Shown: in pieces, positions 1-29,940 of the stretch
Layout of the letters: every line of letters begins with the position of its first letter
Position numbering within the stretch: position 1 is the stretch's first letter
NCBI GenBank assembly: GCA_964017195.1
Contig: OZ024890.1
Coordinates: 16,663,201 to 16,727,200, forward strand
DNA from: Siderastrea radians
Lineage: Eukaryota; Cnidaria; Anthozoa; Scleractinia; Rhizangiidae
Direction of reading: 5' to 3'
DNA length: 64,000 bases
Notes under the pieces: model-generated
Databases searched by the model: none
Seen by the model: only the letters and a program-made list of their open reading frames with translations
What the model was told of the DNA's origin: nothing
Program-made: the position numbers and the translations under genes

Positions 1-214
1 TGACTCCTGGGTTCAAACCATTTACAGAGTTAATAATGATAAAATAATGATACCGTAAAATTCCGAATATGAGCCCTAAGTTTCTCTGCCGTTCAAAAGA
101 TATGTTAAGACTTTTTAAAGGTTATGCTTTGGGTAGGGCTTATTATAGGAAGGAATTGTGCGTTTTAAAAAGGGTTAGGCTTGACATTAAAACACTACGA
201 CAACTTTCAAAACC

Positions 215-290
215 TTCACAAGCGGACGTACAGGGAGGGTACAGGGGGGACGCACAGGGAGGGTACAGGGGGGACGCACAGGGGGGTTGA
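215..290. repeat. Short G-rich minisatellite
   Basis: About three copies of a unit built from GTACAGGGGGGACGCACAGG. The purine-rich strand is +. The open frame across it is a by-product of the repeat. Confidence 0.7.
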
Positions 291-355
291 AGGACCCTCC
301 CTTGGGTTTTTGCTGTGTTACAATATTTCCAAAAAATTTTACTTTCAGTAGAAAG

Positions 356-579
356 CAGGAGCCCATTACCAGGAGCGTGCAACTGCCCTATATTCCTGTC
401 ACGGCGTTTTCACAGACGAATTTATTTTTAGATTTGAATTTACCGCGAATACCAGACTCCCACTGACTCGTTGAGCCCCGACGACCAATCACAGGTAGCA
501 TATTTAATTTTCGCGGGGAAAATGTAGTCTAAAAATAAACTGGTCTGTGAAAACGCCGTGACACGGTAATGGGCTCCTG
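356..579. mobile_element. 224-bp MITE with 8-bp target duplication
   Basis: Terminal inverted repeats CAGGAGCCCATTACC... and ...GGTAATGGGCTCCTG extend inward over GTCACGGCGTTTTCACAGAC. The flanks are GTAGAAAG (348-355) and GTAGAAAA (580-587), an 8-bp duplication with one change. An 8-bp duplication is typical of hAT-type transposition. It has no coding capacity. Confidence 0.75.
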
Positions 580-587
580 GTAGAAAA

Positions 588-1771
588 TCTGTGATGTGCT
601 TAACAACATGAGGTATATATTATGGATTGTGGCACTGCTGCGGGCCTTTGACGTCACCTGGTGGCCGCAACCTTGGATTTTACCCCAAATTAGAAATTAT
701 CAAAGAACGGGGAAATTTAAAAAAATTTGATGTTAGAGATAGAGAATATGACATAATTAAACACTCTGCTGCTTTTTGTCAACAGCTGGTGCTTTTTCGA
801 CCTAACAAAAAGGTGAAAACGCGCATTTATTTAAAAATGACTTGACTTGCTGCTCCTGATGACGACATATCTGGTAACCATAGCGACTGAATCTCACCAA
901 ACGTTTGTCAAAATTTGTTTGAAGGAGATGCCTGAAGTTACTGAAAACGGCAGGAACAGATGAAAAATCGTCTTGGAAAAATTCAAGAAAAATCTTATGA
1001 AAGAGGACACCCACCCTCCCCCTCTCCCGCCCTGCTGTGTACGTCTGAGGGTCAAAACACCTGTTATTTATTCCGGAGCACTTATTATTGGAAGGATGTT
1101 TGCGTCTGATATTTTGGGGGTTTGCTTTGCTTGTTTGTTTGTTTGTTTGTTTGTTTGGTTGCTTATTTGTTTGTATGTGAGGGGGAGGCTTATTTTCGGA
1201 GGGGATTATATTCAGAATTTCTCAGTATATCTGCACTGCTTGCGCCCTTAGTCTAGCTCGCACAGTGTCCAAGCTATTTCAAAGGAATTTCAAAGGTCAG
1301 CGGAGTAAAACTTTTATTCAAACTCAAGAAATTTAGATCGCCTTTTAGTAGTTTACACCGATATGGGATTAATGGGCCCATCCAGTCTAGGCTAACCTAA
1401 TGTGGTTGCCTCTACCAAAAACCAAATTTTAATTTTCAGTTTTATTAATCTAACTTGCCCGCACTAAAAATAGAAAAAAATATTCAAAAAACTGCAAACG
1501 ATAATCAAATAAGCTGTACTGGAACACCTATTTTTAACCAATAAAAACCGAAACTTAATTTCCCTGATTAACTTGCGCTTCCAGTTGTGTTTTGCCCTTC
1601 AATTTTGTCGAGCTCCTGTTGGGCTCCCAAGGTTAATAAAATTTGATCCACACTTGTAAACTGCAATTTTGGACCAAAGCATTTGCTGCTGGAAATGGAC
1701 CTACAATGTTTGGGAACACAAGAACGGAAACGTAAAACGTAAACGTATACTTGCTTTTTATTCCTATTTAG
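588..1771. other. No gene recognised upstream of the lectin exon
   Basis: AT-rich sequence with a (GTTT)n tract near 1130-1160. Short open frames here lack similarity or splice context. I see no signal-peptide exon for the receptor kinase. Confidence 0.5.
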
Positions 1772-21872
<20,101 letters not shown>

Positions 21873-21899
21873 GATGAAACAGGATGAATCGACTAGTTC

Positions 21900-24100
21900 C
21901 TAAAACAAGGAAATGACACACATTAAACAAACTCTTAGAAAATTGTGTCAATTAGATAAACATTATTTATTCACACATAACAAATTCATAAAAAATACGT
22001 AAATTATTAAATACAAGAATTATTAAGTACTAGATACTCATAAATGAAGATTTGGTTCCGCTGGCAAATAGCAGAAGCTAATCGAGGTGGGCGGAGCTAC
22101 AAAGGTACAGCAGTCTGTGCAATAACAATAGCTAAATACATATAATTAAATAAGGATAAATAACAAATTACATCAATTGGAAACTTTTAGGAATTACAGC
22201 CAAGAATTACAAGAATTACAGAAATCTAAATACAAAATTAATAGAGGAGAGAAAGAAAGGATACGAAAAATAGGAAACTTGAGCAGTTGTGCTACATAGT
22301 TTGCAATTTTCTGCAGTAGAATTGGCGCTTCAACATAATTATCCTCTGTCTCCATCATCAACAGCAATCTATTATGAGGCTCTCTTGGGGATTTGACGAA
22401 ATTTATCGTGGATGGAGTTCCAAAGTTTAGCTCCAAATCTGGCAAAAGACCCTTGAGGTTTGACTCAGTTTTGAGGTTGTGATGTAAAAGTTACCAGAGG
22501 AAGAGAACCTGGTCTTATGCATGTGCTTTTCTTTAGCTTTGGTGTTAGACGGTACAGTCATACGTCAGTGAGACGTCAAATATTGTAGGTGATACTGTTT
22601 CGACATATAACATATTTAAGGGAACATTGGAATGCATTCGTTACATTCTCCGAAGAAACGTTTTTGAGCAGCAACGACGGCATGTGTTTGAAAGAAATTA
22701 AAATACAATAGGTAATAACTGTAAAGCATCTCAATAAAAGGAATTTTAAAAACGAGTTCCTGGGCTAGAATAACTATCACAACGTACATTTTGTCTCAAA
22801 ATACCGGCTCTCTCAAATGCTTTAATTTTCTTTTTTCCTGCACTCTCGTAACTTTCCTTTTCTTGCAAGATAGCAATTGAAATGCAAGACAAGATCATAT
22901 TAACCCATACAAATTGAATGATGAAAAACTTCCGTCCGCAAATAGAAAGACCTCCTCTTTTTCTTAGCTATTCTTAGAACCGTTTTTTTGATTTAAAAAA
23001 TCGTTAACAGCGTATGTAATTCCCCAGGTAGCGTTTGCCCTTTCTCGAGGTGTTTATCAATATCACCAAACCATAGCTCATACACCAAAGTGGCACGCAA
23101 CAGTTGCCGTATTATATTCGGGTGTCCGAATTAATCGGGATCTCAAAATAAACGTCACCGACATACGATTTGTCGATATGAGGACTACGCATTGTAAGCA
23201 AAAAAAGAAAGTTTAGTGGCTCTAACTCATGTTCTGTTAATTGCAAGATTACATGTATATGACTAATTACTAACTAAACTGAAGAAGCGTCACTCTCGTC
23301 CAAATGGTCATATGTCTCGCAGCACTAAAGGTCGTGTTCTCTTATTTCAAACCTGGGCATACTAACTACCTATTCGCGCCCGTTTTTATTTATCGTTCCA
23401 TGTCAAATATCACGGTAGCTAGAAGCATAACGCTGTTGATGCATTGGCCACAAAGAAAAATTTAATGTGTGATTTATGCCAAGGTTACACGGCCTTAAAC
23501 GGCCTTGACTCAAAACATTCCCTGCGTGCTTGATGATCTCAGTAAGGTAACATATTCGAGCCCGTGAGTAATGGAGTTTATTATCCAAGAAATTGCCACT
23601 ATGCCCATATATGGTCAGGAAGTGCTCAATATCTGTCATTCGTACATGGCAGATATCCGGTGATACACGTAACTGGCCATATTTGGAAGTGCACTGCCGT
23701 TCTTCCTTCACGGCTTGTTGAGGCAGCCATTTTGAAAAGTGAGGCAGTTGAAGCGGTGTTCTCCAGAAATTTCAACACCCTGAAAGAAATTTTCCACGAC
23801 TAAATGTTCTCAAAAGGTCAAAAAGAATTTGTTTCAGCTTCAGTACAAGGATATCCAGAGGTTGATTTGGAATTTTTGATAGTGAGAACTCAATCGAGAA
23901 CATGCTATTACGAGCGAAGAAGATGAAACTTCCCATTGTTAAATGTACGCGTTTTTAACGATAACTTTTTTTCTGACGGCGAAAGTTTTTTAACTCTTTT
24001 ACTTCAAACGGGACAATGTTTACACCAAAATTAAGCAACAAAAAAGATAGGTCACCGTCAGGAGGGAGGGGGCGTCTCCAGGGCAACTACTGGCTCAGTC
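21900..24100. other. No gene recognised between the receptor kinase and the ParB-like gene
   Basis: AT-rich intergenic DNA. Short open frames on both strands (for example around 23403-23803) lack similarity, splice signals or codon structure I can support. Confidence 0.5.
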
Positions 24101-24198
24101 CTCACTGCCAGTATGACGTCACGTCTCGCTTCGGTGACATTCAAAATGGCAGTCATTAAGTCGTCGTCGACGAGGCGGATAAAATTGTAGAGTTTCTC

Positions 24199-24560
24199 AT
24201 GGATATCTTGATCAATTTTCGTAGATTTGACGATGGTAAGATTCCTATTGTAATAGAAACCCAGAATTTGGTACCTTTGTTGGATGAAACGTTCAGAAGT
24301 TTGAATTTTAACGATTCCTTTCTATCGTCGAGCAAATCTGCGGAGCAGTCATATCAACCGGTCAGACTTTCGAGGGCCAGTGCACAGCAAGTTGGAGGTG
24401 TTTGGACTCAGCAATAGGAGGTTCATCAAAGGGTATACTAGGCATTGAGTATCTCTAATTTCAGCTCTTACTTGCCGATGGTTCGGCATATCAATCACTT
24501 CAAAGTTCGTCTAGTGGCAGCACAGAAAGAGCATCTGAATTGCAGGTGTATTGGTGAGTG
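24199..24560 (+). other. Possible exons of an unrecognised + strand gene
   Basis: A CRE-like TGACGTCA at about 24114 precedes an open frame from 24199 (MDILINFRRFDD, with an internal GTAAG). A segment at about 24467-24548 follows TTTCAG and reads Ser-rich to a GTGAGT. It could be the start of a gene or a transposon remnant. I recognise no family. Confidence 0.2.
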
Positions 24561-25147
24561 TATTTTACAGTGCAGAACATAGCCTGTAATTCTGTAACTT
24601 ATTCCCGAAAAGAAAAAGGTCTGGTAGATAATTCTGTGTGTGAAGCAAGCCTGGTGGTAGTTGTGCACTGCAGTGTTGTACATAATATTATTGTAAACTA
24701 AGTAGGCTACTCAACATGCCTTTCCTCAAGCAAGTATGTGGTATGCAGTCTTAGAGTAAATGAAATTCATAATTATCCGACGTAAAGTATGGTGATGCAT
24801 CCCAAGAAAGGTTATAAGCAAGTGGTCCAGGCGTCTAGTGTGTACAAGTCATGCACAGTATGTGTTGTACTGTGCGTTGTGGTTCATGAAGTCAAATAAT
24901 TTTTTCAATTCTATCAGGGGAAGGACATGTCAGACGTACATTGTATTAAGGATGACAGCTAAGTCACCGCTACCATTCTGTGCTTCAGTTTGTCAAGTTA
25001 TACCCTGATTGTTATTTGGAAGTTTAGGATAGTTATAATTAATAATGATTTGGAGATACATAAAAAACTAAGCCGAAACGTTGGAACTTAATCTCGTTAG
25101 TTTTTACTTGTGTGTGGATGATAGTTATAGGTCTAAAATTGAACTGG

Positions 25148-26095
25148 CTAGGAGTTGAGCACGGCTAGTCCTAAATGCTCTGGAAGTATGACTTTTATAG
25201 ACTGTAATGCTTTAAGATCTGCATCAATGTTTTTACATAATCCATTGGTTGGCAACCAGTGAGGAATCACACGGCAGGGTACAAAAGGGATTTCTTCTCT
25301 CAATGCGACCCAGAGGCGATGGTTTCCCTCGGTCAAATAAGTACGACCATTCTGCAGGTCGCATGAGATAATCAAGGGCTCTTGAAATCCCTTCTTTAGA
25401 ATGAAACGCCTGACTTGTTCCAAGTGATCATTATCGTTTCCCAGCGTTGGTGTAAGTGATCTGTCAATTTCTCTGTACTCCCATAATTCTGTTGTTTTTA
25501 CCATTTGATAATCATGTGTTTGGTCAAACAAATCAGACATGTAAAATTTTGCACACATCATTTGCTTTTCATTTTCAGTGGGCTCAACAAGTTTTTGGAA
25601 AAATAAACCTGAACTGTCTAACGGTTTGAAGTCACTTTCAAAGTCATCCTCACTATCACTAGAATTTTGTAGAGCCGCAACCATTTCTTTAAAAGATTTA
25701 ATTTTTGGTGATTGTTCTTCTTCTTCTGATTGATCGTCTGTTTCATCTCTTACTGTAATTTTCAGTTTTCTTGGTGGATTATGCACCGGTTTACATGTAC
25801 TGCCTTTTTGTTTTTTAGTGGCGTGTCTTTCAGGTGTATAGCCATGTTTGACTGGTGTTACATGTAAGTCTAGCCTTTTGGTGCCTGCAGTTGCTGTTAC
25901 AGTTTCCTGTGTTTTTACCAAGTTAACCATAGAGTCGTTTACAAAAGTTACAGGAACAAAGTCATTGAGTTGTTTAATAGATAGATTAGAGTTGTCCTTC
26001 TCAGGAGCTTCCATGTAGTTCTCAATATTGCAATCAGGTACAAAAGTTATGGGTACACTTCTCAAACTCATTAATAATTCATAAAGAGAAAACAA
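25148..26095 (-). CDS. ParB-fold domain protein (uncharacterised)
   Basis: An intact 315-residue frame. The N-terminal half is low-complexity, with two similar segments (VPITFVPD, VPVTFVND), a basic patch and an acidic Ser/Glu stretch (DETDDQSEEEEQSP). The C-terminal third reads LEQVRRFILKKGFQEPLIIS, then TYLTEGNHRLWVALREEIPF and VPCRVI. This matches the ParB/sulfiredoxin-like fold, whose hallmark is a (D/E)G.HR...A motif, here EGNHRLWVA. ParB domains bind nucleotides or act on DNA. In animals the fold turns up in mobile or virus-derived genes, so its role here is unknown. A possible acceptor (GAG|AAGTGTACCC near 26066) suggests it is the 3' exon of the larger minus-strand gene that follows in the list. 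Confidence 0.6.
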   Translation of the reverse strand: MFSLYELLMSLRSVPITFVPDCNIENYMEAPEKDNSNLSIKQLNDFVPVTFVNDSMVNLVKTQETVTATAGTKRLDLHVTPVKHGYTPERHATKKQKGSTCKPVHNPPRKLKITVRDETDDQSEEEEQSPKIKSFKEMVAALQNSSDSEDDFESDFKPLDSSGLFFQKLVEPTENEKQMMCAKFYMSDLFDQTHDYQMVKTTELWEYREIDRSLTPTLGNDNDHLEQVRRFILKKGFQEPLIISCDLQNGRTYLTEGNHRLWVALREEIPFVPCRVIPHWLPTNGLCKNIDADLKALQSIKVILPEHLGLAVLNS

Positions 26096-26203
26096 AGGAA
26101 ATCACTACCGTGACGGTGGTTTGGATACCGGATCTTAATTATCATAAAATTTTGCGAACTTTTGCTTTGAATTTCTCCAAGAATTATGAATGGTTTGAGA
26201 AGC

Positions 26204-26350
26204 CATATCAAAAACTCGAAAGAGTGTTTCATCAGGTATCCAAACACCTCGAAGTTAGTTAAAAAACACTCGGCTGCGCCTCGTTTTTTCAACCCACTTC
26301 TCGGTGTTTGGATATTCTGATGAAACACGCTTTCTCGTGTTTGATATATT
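26204..26350. mobile_element. 147-bp palindromic MITE within the minus-strand frame
   Basis: The arms CATATCAAAAACTCGAAAGA..GTGTTTCATCAGGTATCCAA (from 26204) and their inverse (to 26350) enclose an AACACTCGGCTGCGCCTCGT centre. The element supplies the last residues and the stop of the broken frame (SSEYPNTEKWVEK..), so that stop is insertion-derived. Confidence 0.65.
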
Positions 26351-27358
26351 ACTTGAAAATGAGTTGCAGTGTTTCAGTAAAAGTTCCTTTAGGTTAGCTA
26401 TTTTCCTATTTGATTGTGTAGAGATATTGTGATGTTGAAGAATAGCTTTAATGTTTGTAAGGCTGGCCTTCTTGTCTCTTAGCATCAGCAAGTTTTTGTG
26501 CTTTTCAATAATTTCTTTAATTACTTGGTTATCATTCAAACTGTTCGGTTGGTTAAACGTGTCTGCATTGGCAAGTGTGTGTGATGTTGCAGCTCTTTCA
26601 AACATTAAAAGGTACAAATTCTCCTTTTCCATTGTAAACGAACCAACCATTTTTGGAACTTTTTTGAGTGGAATACAGGTCACACCAGTAGTGATGTGAT
26701 TTCAGGTAGACAATGCCAGATAATCTATACACACAGCCATTAATATCAATTGTGGTGTTTTCCTTGTCCAAGCTTGGTTTGTACCCTTTTGTAGAATTGC
26801 CTGTGTACCCGACAAAAAATATGTCAGGTTGGTTAAGAACAGTAGTTGATTGCTGCACCGCTGTTCCACAAGTCACAGGATCACTTATGATAACCACGTC
26901 AGAGTCCATGACGTTACTTGAATCATTTTTTATCAGAATAGAGCATTTTGATGTGGGGATAAAATTCCTTAGCGTAAGCCAGTTTGTGTTTAATCACCTG
27001 AATAACATCAAACTCTTTGGAATCTTGGAGTAGGTGTTTGTCTAATACATCATCAGTGCTGACTGGAAACACCTTATGTCTATAGTTGCGAAATGAGTCA
27101 TGGCTTTGGTCATTTCTGCATGGATTCAAGAAGCCTGTATATGACAGAATCAAGTGCGGCTTCTTTTCCATAGGCATAGTATGAGTGACCATTTAATGTT
27201 TTGTCCCTTAACCACTTCCACAATGTCATTTTACTTTCATGAAATTTTCCCTTTTCCTTTAATACAAAACAATCAAGTACGCAGTCATTTTTTGTCACTG
27301 CTGCAGCGCAATGAAAACAGCGTTCGTGCAACGTTTCCGTTGTGCTCACTGCAGTCAT
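26255..27358 (-). pseudogene. Broken frame upstream of the ParB-like exon (protease-like His box, possible SAP-like segment)
   Basis: Minus-strand reading starts MTAVSTTETLHERCFHCAAA and continues through SKMTLWKWLRDKTLNGHSYY. It shifts frame near 27115 (after LLESMQ), again at an A6 run near 26927, and again at a T-run near 26600. Between these, a YRLSGIVYLKSHHYWCDLY...GWFVYNG segment (about 26730-26620) resembles the His-box end of ubiquitin-specific proteases (Y.L.G......HY......W...N). I see no matching Cys box. Further on, SLTNIKAILQHHNIS..LKELLLKH looks like a short SAP-type helical pair. The shifts sit at or near homopolymers, so either decay or assembly error is possible. The first exon lies inside the repeated flank of the 51-bp satellite elements. 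Confidence 0.45.
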
Positions 27359-28142
27359 TTTTAGCCGCTAAAGCAGCACTGTGTGAACGTAATCTGTTTC
27401 ATACGGGTATAGTAGCCTTAGTATTGCGATTTCATCCAGAACATCTCTAAAAACCACTTTAGGAATTTATGACAAAGTATTTACAATCAATTAAGTAATG
27501 AAGGAACAGCGTTATACCGTCGTAGCCCCGTACGCCCACAAGGAACGATCGACTTATGCAGTGACGTAGGAAATAATAGCAGCGTAGCGTGGTAGTGCCG
27601 TACCCCCACACAGTAAGAGCGACAAGTTATAGCAGCGTACCGTTGTAGCCCCGTAGCCCCGCACGGTACAGAGCGATTGCATCGACAAATATTGAACGAC
27701 ACGTCCTATGATTCTCCATCATAGCAAAGTAGGCGAGCATTACATCCTTCTTTTATCTCATAGTTTTTTCTCATTAGCATCGTACCGTATCGTGCGAGCA
27801 AGAGAGCAGAATCCGGCGATTAATTATACTTGTTTTTATTATTTATTTTCCCCTGTTAAAGTTACGAAAGGCACAAGATTTCACGGCTAGTTTAATTTTT
27901 CTTCGTTGAGCGTTTTTGTAACGTAATAGTTTTGATTTATACAATGACCAGTTTCCTCTTCTATACCTCAGTACATCTCCGTACACTGATCATGTTTAAT
28001 TTGTAGCGTAATAGTTTCAATGTGCACACGTTATCCAAACGCTAGTATACGTTGGCCAGGTGTTAGTGTTACCTTCCCCGTTATGTTACCATGGCAACTG
28101 AGTGACGAAAAGTTGTAGAAATCACTGCATGCTTGGGTGATA
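27290..28142 (-). repeat. Inverted copy of the satellite-element flank (arm a)
   Basis: 27290-27620 and 28055-28142 are the reverse complement of 28330-28800. Shared words include GTAGCCCCGTACCCCCACA, TCGACTTATGCAGTGACGTA and ACTGCATGCTTGGGTGATA. Together with the next copy it forms a large imperfect palindrome centred near 28240. Confidence 0.6.
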
Positions 28143-28145
28143 GGA

Positions 28146-29760
28146 CAATGTCATTTTACTTTCATGAAATTTTCCCTTTTCCCTTAATACAAAAGAATCA
28201 AGTGGTGCAGTAAGGCCTTGTGACATATTTACATTGGGAGAACTAAAACGACGTTTGAAACTGTGATAGGTCATTTCAAGCAAATGTGTCGCAAAATCGG
28301 ATGTACTTCAAAGGTACGCTGCTACTCTTGCCTTATACATACTTATCACCCAAGCATGCAGTGATTTCTGTAACTTTTCCCCGCTCAGTTACCACAGTAA
28401 CATAACTTATAATAAAAGTGTTCGCTATAAATTGAATGAAACTTCTGAGATAACGCGGGGAAGGTAACACTAACACCTTGTCAACGTATACTAATGTCAA
28501 CGTATACTATTATTTCCTACGTCACTGCATAAGTCGATCATTCCTTGCGGGGGTACGGGGCTACGACGGTACGCTGTTCCTTCATTACTTAATTGATTGT
28601 AAATACTTTGTCATAAATTCCTAAAGTGGTTTTTAGAGGTGTTCTGGATGAAATCGCAATACTAAAGCTACTATACCCGCACGAAACAGATTACGTTTAC
28701 GCAGTGCTGCTTTAGCGGCTAAAAATGACTGCAGTGAGCACAACGGAAAGGTTGCACAAACGCTGTTTTCATTGCGCTAGAGCAGTGACAAAAAATGACG
28801 GAAGCGACATTGGGAGCTGCTGGAACGCTGCAAGAGAGCTACTGCAAAATAGCAACATGAAGCTTTATGGTAGATTAGCAGCACATCACTATAACGTACA
28901 GAGAAACGTTGAGAAGATAAGACAAATACTGTACAAATGAACTAACGTACGGAGAAACGTTGAGAAGATAAGACAGATACTGTACAAACGAAATAACGTA
29001 CAGAGAAACGTTGAGAAAATAAGACAAATACACTACAAACGAACTCAACGTACGGAGAAACGCTGAGAAGATAAGACAAACACTGTACAAACAAACTAAC
29101 GTACGGAGAAACGCTGAGAAGATAAGACAAACACTGTACAAACAAACTAACGTACGGAGAAACGCTGAGAAGATGAGACAAATACTGCAGAAACGAACAA
29201 ACGTACGGAGAAACGTTGAGAAGATAAGACAAATACTGTACAAACGAACTAACGTACAGAGGAACGTTGAGAAGATAAGACAAATACGGTACAAACGAAC
29301 TAACGTACGGAGAAACGCTGAGGAGATAAGACAAATACTGTACAAACGACCTAACGTATGGAGAAACTTTGAGAAGATAGGACAAATACTGTACAAACGA
29401 ACTAACGTACGGAGAAACGTTGAGAATATAAGACAAATACTGTACAAACGAACTAACGTACGGAGAAACGCCGAGAAGATAAGACAATTACTGTATAAAC
29501 GAACTAACGTACGGAGAAACGTTGAGAAGATAAGACAAATACTGCGCAAACGAACTAATGTACGGAGAAACGTTGAGAAGGTAAGACTAATACTGTACAA
29601 ACGAACTAACGTACGGAGAAACACTGAGAAGATAAGACAAATGATGTACAAACGAACTAACGTACAGAGAAACGTTGAGATGATAAGACAAATACTGTAC
29701 AAACGAACTAACGTACGGTGAAACGCTGAGGAGATAAGAAATACTGTACAAACGAACATA
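28146..29760 (+). repeat. Composite unit A: flank plus 51-bp satellite array
   Basis: About 750 bp of flank is followed by 17 copies of the 51-bp satellite. The flank begins with a piece of the minus-strand first exon (TGTCATTTTACTTTCATGAA) and includes AGCATGCAGTGATTTCTGTA and GGGGCTACGACGGTACGCTG. The same arrangement restarts 1657 bp later as unit B. Confidence 0.7.
28893..29760. repeat. 51-bp satellite array 1
   Basis: The consensus runs ACGTACGGAGAAACGTTGAG, AAGATAAGACAAATACTGTA, CAAACGAACTA. The unit is 51 bp (17 codons) with scattered substitutions and no spacers, about 17 copies. Because 51 is a multiple of three and three frames lack stops, long artificial frames appear on both strands: + RNVEKIRQILYKRTNVR, - ICLIFSTFLRTLVRLYS and YLSYLLNVSPYVSSFVQ. 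Confidence 0.9.
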
Positions 29761-29769
29761 GTACGTGTG

Positions 29770-29940
29770 ACCATTTAATGTTTTGTCCCTTAACCACTTC
29801 CACAATGTCATTTTACTTTCATGAAATTTTCCCTTTTCCCTTAATACAAAAGAATCAAGTAGTGCAGTAAGGCCTTGTGACATATTTACATTGGGAGAAC
29901 TATAATGACGTTTGAAACTGTGATAGGTTATTTCAAGCAA
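29770..29940 (-). pseudogene. Second copy of the first exon of the minus-strand gene
   Basis: On the minus strand it reads LDSFVLREKGKFHESKMTLW and KWLRDKTLNGHTYYV, nearly identical to 27180-27290. The two differ at a few residues (DCFVLKEK versus DSFVLREK). Beyond the homologous part it runs straight into satellite DNA, so it is a fragment and not a gene. Confidence 0.6.

Noticed and set aside
28893..29760. CRISPR-like array
   Set aside because: The 51-bp units are contiguous with no unique spacers, and the context is an animal genome.
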